Below the pieces are notes generated by a model. The model worked only from the letters and a program-made list of their open reading frames with translations. It made no database searches and was not told where the DNA came from. DNA of 64,000 bases. Origin: JBCCBV01 sp039033855 (GTDB taxonomy: Bacteria > Planctomycetota > Phycisphaerae > Phycisphaerales > Phycisphaeraceae). The DNA is taken from positions 44,827 through 108,826 of the forward strand of contig JBCCBV010000010.1 in the NCBI GenBank assembly GCA_039033855.1, written 5' to 3'. This document shows positions 12,758-23,694 of this stretch, piece after piece. Position 1 is the first letter of the stretch. Each line of letters begins with the position of its first letter. The translations under genes and the position numbers were made by a program.

Positions 12758-13000
12758 TCAACCCCCAGCGCACGAGTTTGCGCCGCTGGGCGGAGCCAGC
12801 TCGTGCAAACGAGACAAGGCCTCCACCAGCACCGCCTGCACCGCGCCTCGGTCGGCCGACTGCAGGTACGCGCGGACCTCGACCGGGAGTTCGACCGGGT
12901 CTGCCGTCGGAAGCCCGGGCTGGGCGCATATCGACAACAGGGCCTGGGCCACGGGGTTTGCGGGGTTGCCGGGTGCTGCGGGGGAAGGCTTGCCGACCAT
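12758..13000 (-). CDS. Small hypothetical protein (80 aa)
   Basis: A short protein with a Pro/Ala-rich N-terminus and a predicted helical centre (VELPVEVRAYLQSADRGA, then a leucine-heptad-like stretch ending LSRLHELAPP). GGAG lies six bases before the ATG and third-position GC is as high as in neighbouring genes, which supports coding. It lies on the leuA strand upstream of the candidate leader. I recognise no family. The flanking bases 13001-13196 hold nothing I can identify. Confidence 0.55.
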   Translation of the reverse strand: MVGKPSPAAPGNPANPVAQALLSICAQPGLPTADPVELPVEVRAYLQSADRGAVQAVLVEALSRLHELAPPSGANSCAGG

Positions 13001-13196
13001 GACACGCTCCGCAAGGGGACCCCAACCGCATCGGCCCGGCAGACCGGGCCATCCACGCCCGCGGCCTTGTCGGCCGGCATGTTGTCCGGATTGCGAGAGC
13101 CCCCGACACGGCCGTGTGCTGCTGGCAGCTCGCCTGGCCCGTCTTCGAGTGCGCGCGGCGACGACCGCTTGAACTGCCGCGACTGCCGCGACCGCC

Positions 13197-14117
13197 TCAG
13201 CCCCGCGGCGCGGCCCAGCCCGACAGGTCGCGCTCGATCAGGCTGGCGAGCTTGTCGACTTCCTCACGAAACTCTGCGCGCAACGCCCGCATCAGGGCCT
13301 CGTCGGCGGCCTTGGTGCGCGCCGACGGCAGCACCGAGCTGGTGAACCACCGATACGCATCGAGCACCGGCCGAGGCGCCTTCTTCACCAGCTTGGTGGC
13401 GGTTCGGCTGCGATAGAACATCCGCTTGACCCACAGGTCGGCGGACGAAAGCGCGCGTGTCGTGTTCTGCGCCTCCAGCGTGGGCTCGAACGAAGGGTCG
13501 ATGTCCAGAAACGCGAACAACCTGCGCAACAGCCCGGGCAGGTCGGCCTTCATATCGTCCAACAGCGCCACAAACACGCGGTCGCGCCCAAACGCGTCGA
13601 AATACCGCTGCACCTGCTCGGCGAAGCGGGCCGACGCCCGGTAGTGCGTATGGCAACGGAACTTGGCGTGCTCGGGCTCGCGCCGCCCGGCCAGGCGGTC
13701 TGTCTCGGCCGACAGCGCCTCGGCGAGCGACAAGATCGTTTCGTTGTCGGTGTTGAGCGCCTGCAGGTGCAGCGAGTTGATGTAGCCCGCCGGCTCGCGG
13801 AGCATCACCACGATCTTGGCGTCGGGCGCAAAGCGGTGTACCTCCTGCGCCGCGTCTTTCGAATACAGGTACCAGGTGGAGGCGTCCCCCCGGACCTTGG
13901 CGGCGGCCGATTCGGGCGCGGCAAAGAGCTTGAGATAATCCGCTTCCGACTCGACCCGCATGGGGTGGCGGATGTCCAGGTCGCGCCCGAAGTGGTGCGG
14001 CTCTTTCGGCCGGCACATGAACACCTCGGGGTGCTGGTCGAGGTAGTAGTGCAGCGAAGTCGTGCCGCACTTGGGGGCGCCGGCGATAATCAGGTTGGGG
14101 CGGGGAGAATCGGCCAT
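13197..14117 (-). CDS. PAPS-dependent sulfotransferase
   Basis: A 306-residue cytoplasmic-type sulfotransferase that would move sulfate from PAPS to a hydroxyl or amino group. The 5'-phosphosulfate loop is APKCGTTSLHYYLDQHP (residues 14-30) and the 3'-phosphate-binding segment is IVVMLREPAGYINSLH. Both are characteristic of the heparan-sulfate/NodH-like sulfotransferase group. It lies 18 bases after its upstream neighbour, a GT-A-like protein, on the same strand, which suggests that both modify a cell-surface or exported glycan. Acceptor unknown. No transmembrane segment is seen. Confidence 0.88.
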   Translation of the reverse strand: MADSPRPNLIIAGAPKCGTTSLHYYLDQHPEVFMCRPKEPHHFGRDLDIRHPMRVESEADYLKLFAAPESAAAKVRGDASTWYLYSKDAAQEVHRFAPDAKIVVMLREPAGYINSLHLQALNTDNETILSLAEALSAETDRLAGRREPEHAKFRCHTHYRASARFAEQVQRYFDAFGRDRVFVALLDDMKADLPGLLRRLFAFLDIDPSFEPTLEAQNTTRALSSADLWVKRMFYRSRTATKLVKKAPRPVLDAYRWFTSSVLPSARTKAADEALMRALRAEFREEVDKLASLIERDLSGWAAPRG

Positions 14118-14134
14118 CGCGGCGGGCGCTTTCG

Positions 14135-15262
14135 TTACCCCACGGCCGTGTTCGACACGGCGCTGGGCGCCGCGGCCTGGAGGTTATGGCGGGCCAGCAC
14201 CTCGAGCGCGTGCAGGTAGTCGCGCACCGACTCGCGGACCTGGCCTGACTGGTGCTGCTCGATGCGCTCGATCTGGACCTTCAGAAAGTCCAGTCGGTTG
14301 CCGGGCACGAGCTTTGTCAGGTTTAGGCTGCTGTCGAAGTAAGGCACGTCATCCGGCACGCTGTCGAAGAGCGACTGGGTCAGATCAGACATTGGTTTTG
14401 GGTCGCCGCCGAGCTCGAAGAAGTAGGGGATCATCAAGATCGACCAGTTGTTCGGCGGGTACGCCGGGCCCAACCGGCGCATCTCGGTGAACTCGTGGAC
14501 CGTCTGCGCGGGGTGCACAAAGCCGTCGCGGTCGAGCGGCGCCTTGACCCGCTTACCGCCCTGCAACTGGGCGTAGAGCATGATGTCGAAGTCGACCCGC
14601 CGGGCCCCGACCTTGCCCACGCGGTGGAACAGGTCGATCGGCGGGAACCGCTCGCGCACGTAGCCCCAGTCGAACATCAACTCCCAGGTGGCCAGCACCC
14701 GGTCGTCTTCGGTCAGGCCGTTGTAGTGGTAGAACTGATCGCCGAGGAACTGGGCGCCTTCGTCTCGGATCCGCGAAAACGACCGCTCCAGAATCTCGGG
14801 GTCGAGCAGGTACGCGTCGAGGTCTTGAATGAGCACGTACCGCGTGGTCGCCCGGCGGAACGCGATGGCCCACGACAGCCAGCAGTACACCCAAGGCAGG
14901 CGATAGTCCTCCGCCACCGCCAGCTGCTCGTCGGAGTAGCAGTCGACCACGACATTCAACTCGGGGAAGTCAGCGGCGACCTGCGCTTCGAACGCGTCGA
15001 TCTCGGCGTTGCGCGTGGTGTCGAACACCAGGATCGTCTGGGCGTGGTGCTGGCGTCGCTGGGCTTGCAGGAACCGGCAGAGCGAACGGGCCATCGGCAT
15101 CAGGTCGTGTCGGCAGCCCACGACGAGCGTGTAGGCGTCGTCGGCCAGCGGGCGGTCGTCCCACGCCACCAACGGCGCCAGGCGGCGACGCATGCGGTCG
15201 CGCCGGAGCTTGGCGAGGCGGTACACCAGCGGGTTGCCGTATTTGCCCTTTGCGTTGGCCAT
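14135..15262 (-). CDS. GT-A-like hypothetical protein paired with sulfotransferase
   Basis: A 375-residue soluble protein I cannot assign to a named family. Its layout resembles a nucleotide-sugar glycosyltransferase: a beta-strand start (YTLVVGCRHDLMPMARSL), alternating strands (TILVFDTTRNAEID, LNVVVDCYSDEQLA), and an acidic DxD-like motif in VLIQDLDAYLLDPE. Near its end is an aromatic NNWSILMIPYFFELGGD stretch. The start at 15262 is chosen because residues from there look coding, while the open frame further upstream is low-complexity Arg/Gly. Its stop lies 17 bases before the sulfotransferase start, suggesting a two-gene operon for glycan synthesis and sulfation. Confidence 0.75.
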   Translation of the reverse strand: MANAKGKYGNPLVYRLAKLRRDRMRRRLAPLVAWDDRPLADDAYTLVVGCRHDLMPMARSLCRFLQAQRRQHHAQTILVFDTTRNAEIDAFEAQVAADFPELNVVVDCYSDEQLAVAEDYRLPWVYCWLSWAIAFRRATTRYVLIQDLDAYLLDPEILERSFSRIRDEGAQFLGDQFYHYNGLTEDDRVLATWELMFDWGYVRERFPPIDLFHRVGKVGARRVDFDIMLYAQLQGGKRVKAPLDRDGFVHPAQTVHEFTEMRRLGPAYPPNNWSILMIPYFFELGGDPKPMSDLTQSLFDSVPDDVPYFDSSLNLTKLVPGNRLDFLKVQIERIEQHQSGQVRESVRDYLHALEVLARHNLQAAAPSAVSNTAVG

Positions 15263-15425
15263 GCGGGAGGTTCCGGGAACGCCCCCACAGTACCGGGGTC
15301 GGCGGGCCCGCGGAGCCCGGCCCCGCTCCGCCCGAGCGCCGCGCCCGCCGCCGCTTGTGGATTCGACCCGGCCCGCCATAATCGCCCCGCTTCCGAGCCC
15401 CAGAAAGACCCCGCGAGAACGACCC

Positions 15426-17660
<2,235 letters not shown>

Positions 17661-17670
17661 GGTGGCATAG

Positions 17671-17692
17671 ACGCGACAAGTCGCGTCGCTAC
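17671..17692 (-). repeat. REP-A palindrome, copy 1
   Basis: One of four REP-type palindromes around the transposase gene at 17796. Read on the minus strand it contains the core CGCGACTTGTCGCG, preceded by AGCGA. It forms an inverted pair with copy 2. Confidence 0.8.
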
Positions 17693-17694
17693 GT

Positions 17695-17754
17695 GGCGTG
17701 GTAGGTTCCAGTATGAAGCGGCTCGGCGTGGTAGGTTCCAGTATGAAGCGGCGC
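17695..17754 (+). repeat. 30-bp tandem duplication
   Basis: Two adjacent 30-base units (17695-17724 and 17725-17754) share GTGGTAGGTTCCAGTATGAA and flanking bases. They lie between REP-A copies 1 and 2, and the second unit runs into copy 2. Confidence 0.85.
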
Positions 17755-17768
17755 GGCTTGCCGCGTTG
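17745..17768 (+). repeat. REP-A palindrome, copy 2
   Basis: Core CGCGGCTTGCCGCG with a 5' GAAGCGG and a 3' TTG. Relative to copy 1 the two bases of one stem pair are both changed (A-T to G-C), so the hairpin is kept. It lies 27 bases before the transposase start. Confidence 0.8.
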
Positions 17769-17795
17769 CCGCCGTGACCCACCGGGGACACCGCC

Positions 17796-18407
17796 TTGCC
17801 CGCGATCGTCGGCTTCCATTTCATCTTCAGCGCGTATGGGTTCTGGCTGCCCAACGACCCGCGCGGCTCGTGGTCGGACACCGTCCGCCGTCACGAACTA
17901 CTGGCGTTCGGCTCCGCGACCAAGGTCAACACCCGGCAATCACTGGCGGGCGTCAATCACGATCGCACAAAGCGCCTCGCGGCCAAGTCTGCGCTCAAGC
18001 ACCCGCCCGTCCGGTTCACCGGCATACAAGCCACGCTGATCTCTAAAGGCTTCGGTGAGGCCTGCGAAAGCCACGGCTACCGGCCCGCAGCGCTGGCCAT
18101 CCTGCCCGACCACGTGCACCTGGCGATGTGGCGTCACTCCCGGCCAATCGAAGAGGTCGCAAAGCATCTCAAGTCCAAGGCCACCGCACACCTGACCGCA
18201 GCTGGGCAGCATCCGTTGTCGCAACACGCCAGCGCTTCGGGTCGAATCCCGTCGCCGTGGGCCCGCGGCTACTGGTGCCCGTTCGTGCGCGACATGGATC
18301 AGATGGAACGCGTCATCCGGTATGTCGAGGACAACCCGGTCAAGGCTGGGTTGCCACGGCAGAGTTGGGCGTGGGTCGAGGCGCACAAACGCGATCCGCC
18401 GACGTGA
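17796..18407 (+). CDS. REP-associated transposase (RAYT, Y1/HUH family)
   Basis: A 203-residue protein of the IS200-like Y1 transposase superfamily. Landmarks are FHFIFSAYGFWLPNDPRGSW at the N-terminus, the metal-binding HUH motif in ILPDHVHLAMW, and the RAYT-type C-terminus VIRYVEDNPVKAGLPRQSW. No tyrosine is visible in the helix after the HUH motif (HLKSKATAHLTA), where Y1 enzymes carry their nucleophile, so catalytic competence is uncertain. The start is a TTG at 17796 preceded by GGGGA. Inverted pairs of REP-A palindromes lie on both sides, the arrangement expected when a RAYT mobilises REPs. In characterised systems RAYTs bind and cleave their cognate REPs. Confidence 0.88.
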   Translation: MPAIVGFHFIFSAYGFWLPNDPRGSWSDTVRRHELLAFGSATKVNTRQSLAGVNHDRTKRLAAKSALKHPPVRFTGIQATLISKGFGEACESHGYRPAALAILPDHVHLAMWRHSRPIEEVAKHLKSKATAHLTAAGQHPLSQHASASGRIPSPWARGYWCPFVRDMDQMERVIRYVEDNPVKAGLPRQSWAWVEAHKRDPPT

Positions 18408-18422
18408 TTCATCGTCGAGACG

Positions 18423-18446
18423 CAACGCGACAAGTCGCGTCGCTTC
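18423..18446 (-). repeat. REP-A palindrome, copy 3
   Basis: Minus-strand core CGCGACTTGTCGCG in the same orientation as copy 1, with GAAGCGA before it and TTG after it. It lies 16 bases past the transposase stop. Confidence 0.82.
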
Positions 18447-18493
18447 CTGTGGATGAACCCACACCACGGATCACGCAACCACGACGACATCAC

Positions 18494-18517
18494 GAAGCGA
18501 CGCGGCTTGCCGCGTTG
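18494..18517 (+). repeat. REP-A palindrome, copy 4
   Basis: Plus-strand core CGCGGCTTGCCGCG with GAAGCGA before and TTG after, the G-C variant seen in copy 2. It pairs in inverted orientation with copy 3 at a spacing like that of copies 1 and 2. Confidence 0.82.
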
Positions 18518-18548
18518 GATCCCCAACGTGTACATCTGGCAACAGTAT

Positions 18549-19061
18549 CTAGGCCAACTCGCTGGCCGCACCCGCGTTGATTGCCGCCATGTAGAACACC
18601 GGGATCACGTACACGAAGTACGAAGCGACCAGCGTCGCGTTGCTGGTCACGGGGAAAAACCACCATCCGACCATCGAACCGATCACAACGGGGGCCAGCG
18701 CGACAACCGCCCATCTCAGCCACGCCACGCCCTTCAGGTCGGCCTCGTACCACAGACCAATGGCCACAAGGGCCATGAGCAGAATTTCGAGCGACACCAA
18801 AGGCCAGAAGACCCAGTCGTAATACGTCTGCACGCTCGGGGTAGCGCCGGCGAACAGGTCAGGCAATGTCAACATCGCCAGCACACCCGAAGGAAATGGT
18901 GCAAATCGGAACGACCAATGATTGCCCCGAAGCGATCTGCAAGCCAACGTGATAAGCACGTAGCCAACGCATGTTGGAAGCAGTACGCCCAAGCCATTCA
19001 GCTCGATATTCACGGCAACACAGACGTAGCCGGCCGCAATGACCCCGTACTGGTTCAACAC
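18549..19061 (-). CDS. Multi-pass membrane protein, unknown
   Basis: A 170-residue hydrophobic protein with about five predicted membrane helices, including GVIAAGYVCVAVNIEL, LLPTCVGYVLITLAC, FWPLVSLEILLMALVAIGLW, WAVVALAPVVIGSMVGWWFF and VASYFVYVIPVFYMAAINA. No cysteine pairs, charged pore residues or family motif are evident. It lies just outside REP-A copy 4 and on the same strand as the downstream amidase, 80 bases apart. No function can be assigned. Confidence 0.72.
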   Translation of the reverse strand: MLNQYGVIAAGYVCVAVNIELNGLGVLLPTCVGYVLITLACRSLRGNHWSFRFAPFPSGVLAMLTLPDLFAGATPSVQTYYDWVFWPLVSLEILLMALVAIGLWYEADLKGVAWLRWAVVALAPVVIGSMVGWWFFPVTSNATLVASYFVYVIPVFYMAAINAGAASELA

Positions 19062-19141
19062 TCACCCCGTTTCATCTCACGGACATCGGTCGCCTGCGTG
19101 TCCTTCGCATCAGCATAGCCTTGGACGTTCGCGCACCTCTC

Positions 19142-19834
19142 CTACTCCCCCACCATCTCCCGCAACCCCTCCATCTCTTTCTGCAGCGCGTCGCCGGGGC
19201 AGGAGGTTTGGCCTTCGGCGCGGTCGCGGTGGGTGCGGATGCGGTCGGCCGGGACGTCGTATTGCCGGCAGAGCGCGATCACCAGCTTGTGCAGGCTCGC
19301 GAGTTGCTCGGCGGTGGGCTGCTCCTCCATGAAGTTGCCTTCGAGCACGACCTGAGCCTGGCCGTGGAGGTCGTAGCGGGTGTTGGTGTCGCCCTGAAAG
19401 CCGAGGTCTCGGCCCTCGACGATCACGCCGTTGGGCGCGATGTAGAAGTGGTACGGCACGTCGGCCCAGGCGGGCTTGCGCTTGCCGTTGCCCAAAACGT
19501 CTTCCCGCTGGGAGAACGCCTGAAGGTTGCGGAGGGTTTGGCCGGGGTCGCGCTCGAAGTTCTGCGGCGTAGCGGTGTGGTGGATGGTGATGGCGGTGAC
19601 CTGGTGCGGGGTCATCTCGAGCACGGGCGGCTTGGCGTTCCACTGGGCGCGGGTGAGCAGTTCGAGTTCTGCCATCGGCTTCGACTCGGGCTGCGTCGCG
19701 GGCACCTCGGCGGGTTCAGCGCTGGGTTCGTCGGCCGAGACCTCCGCGGGCGATCGGACAACCCCCACGATCGCGAACAGGCCAAGAAGTAAGCAAACGG
19801 GCAACGACCGACGACGGGCGGGTGTGTGACGCAT
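19142..19834 (-). CDS. Exported N-acetylmuramoyl-L-alanine amidase
   Basis: A peptidoglycan amidase of the Amidase_2/PGRP (T7-lysozyme, AmpD) fold, which cleaves the MurNAc-L-alanine bond using zinc. A signal sequence (residues 1 to about 33, hydrophobic core LPVCLLLGLFAIVGVV) is followed by a Glu/Pro-rich linker. The catalytic domain carries the zinc histidine in TAITIHHTAT, the YHFYIAPNGVIVEGR strand, a second histidine in RIRTHRD, and CPGD at the C-terminal zinc site. It is divergent from the nitrilase gene with 57 bases between. Its role is probably wall remodelling or recycling in the periplasm. Confidence 0.9.
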   Translation of the reverse strand: MRHTPARRRSLPVCLLLGLFAIVGVVRSPAEVSADEPSAEPAEVPATQPESKPMAELELLTRAQWNAKPPVLEMTPHQVTAITIHHTATPQNFERDPGQTLRNLQAFSQREDVLGNGKRKPAWADVPYHFYIAPNGVIVEGRDLGFQGDTNTRYDLHGQAQVVLEGNFMEEQPTAEQLASLHKLVIALCRQYDVPADRIRTHRDRAEGQTSCPGDALQKEMEGLREMVGE

Positions 19835-19891
19835 CGCCCCAATCTACCGCGGAGGGCGTGGCGGCCGAACCGCGGGGCGTAAACTTCTTGC

Positions 19892-20860
19892 ATGAAAGCA
19901 TGCGTCGCCCAACTGGCCCCGGCATGGATGGATCGCGACACCACGGTCGCCAAAGCCGCGAACATGGTGCATCGGGCCGGGCGGCAAGGCGCCGGGCTCA
20001 TCGCGTTTGGCGAGGCCGTGGTCCCCGGCTATCCGATCTGGCTCGACAAGACCGGCGGTGCCGAGTTCGACAACGCCTATCAAAAACAAGTCCACGCGAT
20101 GTATGTCGATCAAGCCGTGGTCGTACCCCCGGCCGGCGAATCCTGCGACGCCCTGGGCGGGCATCTAGCGCCGCTCGGCCAGGCCGCAGCGGAAACGTGC
20201 TGCTGCGTCATCGTGGGCGTGGTGGAACGGGCTTTGGACCGCGGCGGACATTCTCTGTATTGCAGCCGGGTGATGATCGGCGGATCGGGCGACTCGGCCG
20301 GTCGGGTGTTATCGGTCCACCGCAAGCTGATGCCCACCTACGAGGAACGGCTGTGCTGGTCGATCGGCGACGGCGCCGGGCTGGTGGTGCACGAGGTCGG
20401 CGGCTTTACCGTGGGCGCGTTGAACTGCTGGGAGAACTGGCTGCCGTTGGCCCGCGCGGCGCTGCACGCCCAAGGCGAAAACGTACACGTGATGATCTGG
20501 CCGGGCGCCCGGCGGAACACCGAACTGCTCACGCGCAGCGCCGCGTTCGAGGGCCGGTCATACGTCTTGTCGGCCAGCGGGTTGCTGCGGGCGCGCGACG
20601 TGCCGACCGGCTTCCCGGGGCGCGACCGTCTCGTGCACGGCATGGCCGAGGGCGACTTCTATTGCGACGGCGGCTCGTGCATCGCGGGGCCCGATGGCCG
20701 GTGGATCGTCGAACCGCAAGTGGGTGAAGAGGGGCTGCACTACGCCGAGCTTGATCTCGCCGTGGTGCGCGGCGAGCGCCAGAACCTCGACATCTCGGGC
20801 CACTATTCACGGCCGGACGTGCTGCGGTTGGTGGTCAAACGCGATCGGCAGCAGCTCTGA
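19892..20860 (+). CDS. Nitrilase-superfamily carbon-nitrogen hydrolase
   Basis: A 322-residue enzyme with the Glu-Lys-Cys triad of the nitrilase superfamily: Glu41 (LIAFGEAVVPGYP), Lys145 (SVHRKLMPTYEE) and Cys179 (GALNCWENW). The sequence around each residue, especially GALNCWEN and the HRKLMPTYEER stretch, resembles true nitrilases (nitrile to acid plus ammonia) more than amidases or beta-ureidopropionases. The C-terminus contains GGSCIAGPDGRW, another family landmark. No signal peptide. No nitrile pathway genes are adjacent, so the substrate is open. Bases 20861-21047 after it hold nothing recognisable. Confidence 0.9.
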   Translation: MKACVAQLAPAWMDRDTTVAKAANMVHRAGRQGAGLIAFGEAVVPGYPIWLDKTGGAEFDNAYQKQVHAMYVDQAVVVPPAGESCDALGGHLAPLGQAAAETCCCVIVGVVERALDRGGHSLYCSRVMIGGSGDSAGRVLSVHRKLMPTYEERLCWSIGDGAGLVVHEVGGFTVGALNCWENWLPLARAALHAQGENVHVMIWPGARRNTELLTRSAAFEGRSYVLSASGLLRARDVPTGFPGRDRLVHGMAEGDFYCDGGSCIAGPDGRWIVEPQVGEEGLHYAELDLAVVRGERQNLDISGHYSRPDVLRLVVKRDRQQL

Positions 20861-21047
20861 GCACCGTTTTTCGGTCCGCCGGGCTCGGCCGCCCGGTTCC
20901 GCGTACAGGAAGACAACGAGGGGTCCGCCGCGGCTCTTGCTGTGGAGGGCCGGTCGCGAAACCCGGGAGCCGGGGTTCGGCGGTTGCGTGCTCATTTTGT
21001 CCGGGTAACCGGCGCGGGAGCAGCACGGGTGTTGGGGCGGGGCGACA

Positions 21048-23336
21048 TCACTCCGCAGGTTCGAACGGTGACGCTTCGAGCTTGCGGATACGTAGGCCCT
21101 CGATTCGGACGGGGTCTTTGAAGTTCCAGTGGTACCCGCCGATGCCCAGCCGGCCGTTGGGGATGGGGCGGATGCCCCTTCCCGGCGGTGGCAAGATGTA
21201 GTCGTAACGGTCGAGGACGAGCTCGTCGTCGATCCAGAGGCGGACGGCGTTCTCCCAACGCGCCACGCGGATGGTGGCGGTGTCTTGCAAGAGTTCTGCG
21301 TGGGCGAAGTAACCGTTTTTGAGGTCCTTGTTGTCGCGGTTGACAATGACCAGCGCGCGGCCCTGCCACTGGGAGACCTGAATGGACTTGAGGTAGGCAT
21401 AGCCGACCTGCGGGCTGGGGTCGAGGAGGAAGCCGAAGCCGCCGCCGGACTTGTTCCGCCAGCGGTCGAGGCCGCTGAGCTTGAGTTCGGCTTCCCACCG
21501 GAGGCCGGGCTCCCAGCCGGTGGCCATGCGGACGCCGTCTTCGTAGGTGGCGGTGGCGTCGACGGAGCCGTCGGGATTCTCGGCCCATCGGCCTCGATAA
21601 ACACGCCAGCCCGCGAGGCCTTCGGGCAGCAGGTCGACCCAGTCGCCGGTGGCGAAGTCGTTAGCGAAGGCGAACTCGGCGATGCGGTCGGCGAGGTGTT
21701 GCTTGGCGAGCGGATGGTCTGCGTCGTCGATCGCGCGCTCGAGAGCGTCGATCGCGTCTTGAACGTCGCCCTGATCCGCGTGTCGCCGGGCGTCGGCGAT
21801 GGCCCGGGCCGGGCCGGGCTCACACATCGCATAGGCCAGGCCAATCTCCCAGCGCTGATCGATGTTGCTCATGTACGGCTTGATGAGCCTTGCGCCGTCG
21901 CCATCGAGCCGCTGCATAAGGGCTTTGGCGGCGGGATAATCTTCGATTTTTAGCGCCAGGTACAAACCGATGGTGACGACGCTGGGTTCGGTGCTGTCGA
22001 CGGAGGGGTTGCGACGCCTCTGCTCCGCAGCGAGATGAACTGCGGCCCAGAGTTTCTCCGCGTGCCGGCGGGCCCAGACGCCGTCGTCCCTGCCCGCGGT
22101 CCGCTTGACAACCAAGAGCGGGACATCGGCCATGGCGGTGGCCCAGTCGAGTTGCTGTTGAGCTCGCTCGGCGACGGCCCACATCTCGTCAAGGCTGCCG
22201 CCCCACCTGGGCTCGACGGCGAACAGAAGCCGGTCGTATGGCCATACGTCGCGCGGGTCGGCTCCGGTTGCGCGCTCGAACCACGCCCATTCGTCGCCGT
22301 GGCCGTCGCCCATGGACACGTAAATCATCTCGGAGGCGGGCTGGGCGTCGTCTTGCCGCAGCGCCCAGGCGGACTCGTACGCCCGACGGGCCAGCTCGGA
22401 TTCTTGTCGGAAAACGCGCCATCCCTCTTCGCTCACAGTGTTCGCGTACCCGGCACCTCGGGCTTCCCATCCGCGGAGGTTGTGGAGCTTGCCCCGGATC
22501 ACGTGGGCCAACCAAGCTCGCTCGGGGTGGGGGGCCGCGGCGGCGTCTAATAGGGGCTGCAACTCGGGCAGGTCGGCCCGCTCAACCGCGTTCAAGAACA
22601 AGTTGGCGAAGTCGCGCTCGTGGTTGCGATCGAGCTCGGGAGCGCGCAGGAGTCGTTCGAACTCGAGCAACCAAGCGATGCGCATGGACTTGGCGTCCCT
22701 CCGGACGTCGTTGGGCCTAGACCGGCCGTTTGCCCAGTGGGTCGTGGCGTAAACAAAGCCGGACCGGCACGCGAGGGAGTAGACGGGCGCTTGATCGAGG
22801 CCTTCGATCTCAAGAAGCGTGGATTGCACGGTTTCGAGGTGGCGTGCGTCCGGGCCGCGCGCCAAGGTGGCAGCGAGACCGCGGACCAGAGGATCGCTAC
22901 AGCCGGCGGCGAGCAGCCAGTCGGCCAACGAGGCGACGTCTCGGTGTACGGGCGTATCCGGCGGGATGGCGTGATCGGTGAAATCGACGCGATAGGTGTG
23001 GTAGCGGGCCCAGGCATCGAGGAACTCGACGGCCTCGTCGGTCCAGTCGGGGTTCTTCTGGCCGACCTTCTGGTACTCGCCCAGGAAAACGTCGCGATAG
23101 AAAGCCAGTCGCCGTTCGGCCACGGTCGGGAATCCAGCCTCGGCGGCGGGGATCAAGGGCGGCGGGGCTTGAACCTCAGCTTCTGCGGGCAGAGCCTCTG
23201 GCTGGGCGTGTAGGGAGGAAACGCGGCCTAGCAGCGCGGCCATACCCAACACGAGCACGGCGAAGCTCTTCGTGAGTGCAACAGACGCTCTGCGGGTGCT
23301 GGGCGGGCGGCTCCGCAGGATGGACTTGGATGTCAT
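21048..23336 (-). CDS. Large exported protein, DUF4034-like plus C-terminal lectin-like domain
   Basis: A 762-residue protein with a Sec signal peptide (residues 1-44, SFAVLVLGMAALLGRVSSLHA). The middle (about 200-390) resembles DUF4034: GYANTVSEEGWRVF, several helical repeats, and DPRDVWPYDRLLFAVEPRWGGS. The C-terminal 190 residues look like a jelly-roll of the LamG/DUF1080 kind (GGGFGFLLDPSPQVGYAYLK, ARWENAVRLWIDDELVLDRY, NGRLGIGGYHWNFKDPVRIEGLRI). The start at 23336 is where the signal peptide begins. Function unknown; likely periplasmic or surface. It is divergent from the gene at 23695. Confidence 0.8.
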   Translation of the reverse strand: MTSKSILRSRPPSTRRASVALTKSFAVLVLGMAALLGRVSSLHAQPEALPAEAEVQAPPPLIPAAEAGFPTVAERRLAFYRDVFLGEYQKVGQKNPDWTDEAVEFLDAWARYHTYRVDFTDHAIPPDTPVHRDVASLADWLLAAGCSDPLVRGLAATLARGPDARHLETVQSTLLEIEGLDQAPVYSLACRSGFVYATTHWANGRSRPNDVRRDAKSMRIAWLLEFERLLRAPELDRNHERDFANLFLNAVERADLPELQPLLDAAAAPHPERAWLAHVIRGKLHNLRGWEARGAGYANTVSEEGWRVFRQESELARRAYESAWALRQDDAQPASEMIYVSMGDGHGDEWAWFERATGADPRDVWPYDRLLFAVEPRWGGSLDEMWAVAERAQQQLDWATAMADVPLLVVKRTAGRDDGVWARRHAEKLWAAVHLAAEQRRRNPSVDSTEPSVVTIGLYLALKIEDYPAAKALMQRLDGDGARLIKPYMSNIDQRWEIGLAYAMCEPGPARAIADARRHADQGDVQDAIDALERAIDDADHPLAKQHLADRIAEFAFANDFATGDWVDLLPEGLAGWRVYRGRWAENPDGSVDATATYEDGVRMATGWEPGLRWEAELKLSGLDRWRNKSGGGFGFLLDPSPQVGYAYLKSIQVSQWQGRALVIVNRDNKDLKNGYFAHAELLQDTATIRVARWENAVRLWIDDELVLDRYDYILPPPGRGIRPIPNGRLGIGGYHWNFKDPVRIEGLRIRKLEASPFEPAE

Positions 23337-23694
23337 GTTGGGCCCCAGGGATGAGAAGACCAAGGCAGGCGGCGGGTGCGCCGTCGCCAATGACGCTATC
23401 AGGCGACGGGGTCTGCGCCGAGGGCGATCGAATGGCGACACGGCGGTACGGGCGATCAGCCGCTACAGATAAATTAGACTGAGCGGCTTGGGGCAGTCGT
23501 GATCTTGCTCAAGGTGCACGGAGCACAAGGTCCGAGAGAAACGAGCTGCGAACGGGTGGCGCCGATTCTCTTGATGTGGTTCTCGGCTAGGACAAGGCCG
23601 TCTCATACTCTCCCGGTCTTGTCCTTCGCCGAGGTCTCCTCGCTTGCGACGTGAGTTGGCGGGGTTTCGGGAAGCCAATCCATGGAGACTCCGG
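23337..23694. other. Divergent intergenic region, 358 bp
   Basis: This stretch separates the starts of two exported-protein genes and must hold both promoters. I see no convincing -35/-10 pair, repeat or RNA gene. The right end carries the GGAG ribosome-binding site of the gene at 23695, and a TTG at 23644 could extend that gene upstream. Confidence 0.6.

Noticed and set aside
17671..18517. CRISPR array
   Set aside because: The repeats are palindromic, alternate in orientation, are irregularly spaced and flank a transposase; there are no equal-length spacers or cas genes.
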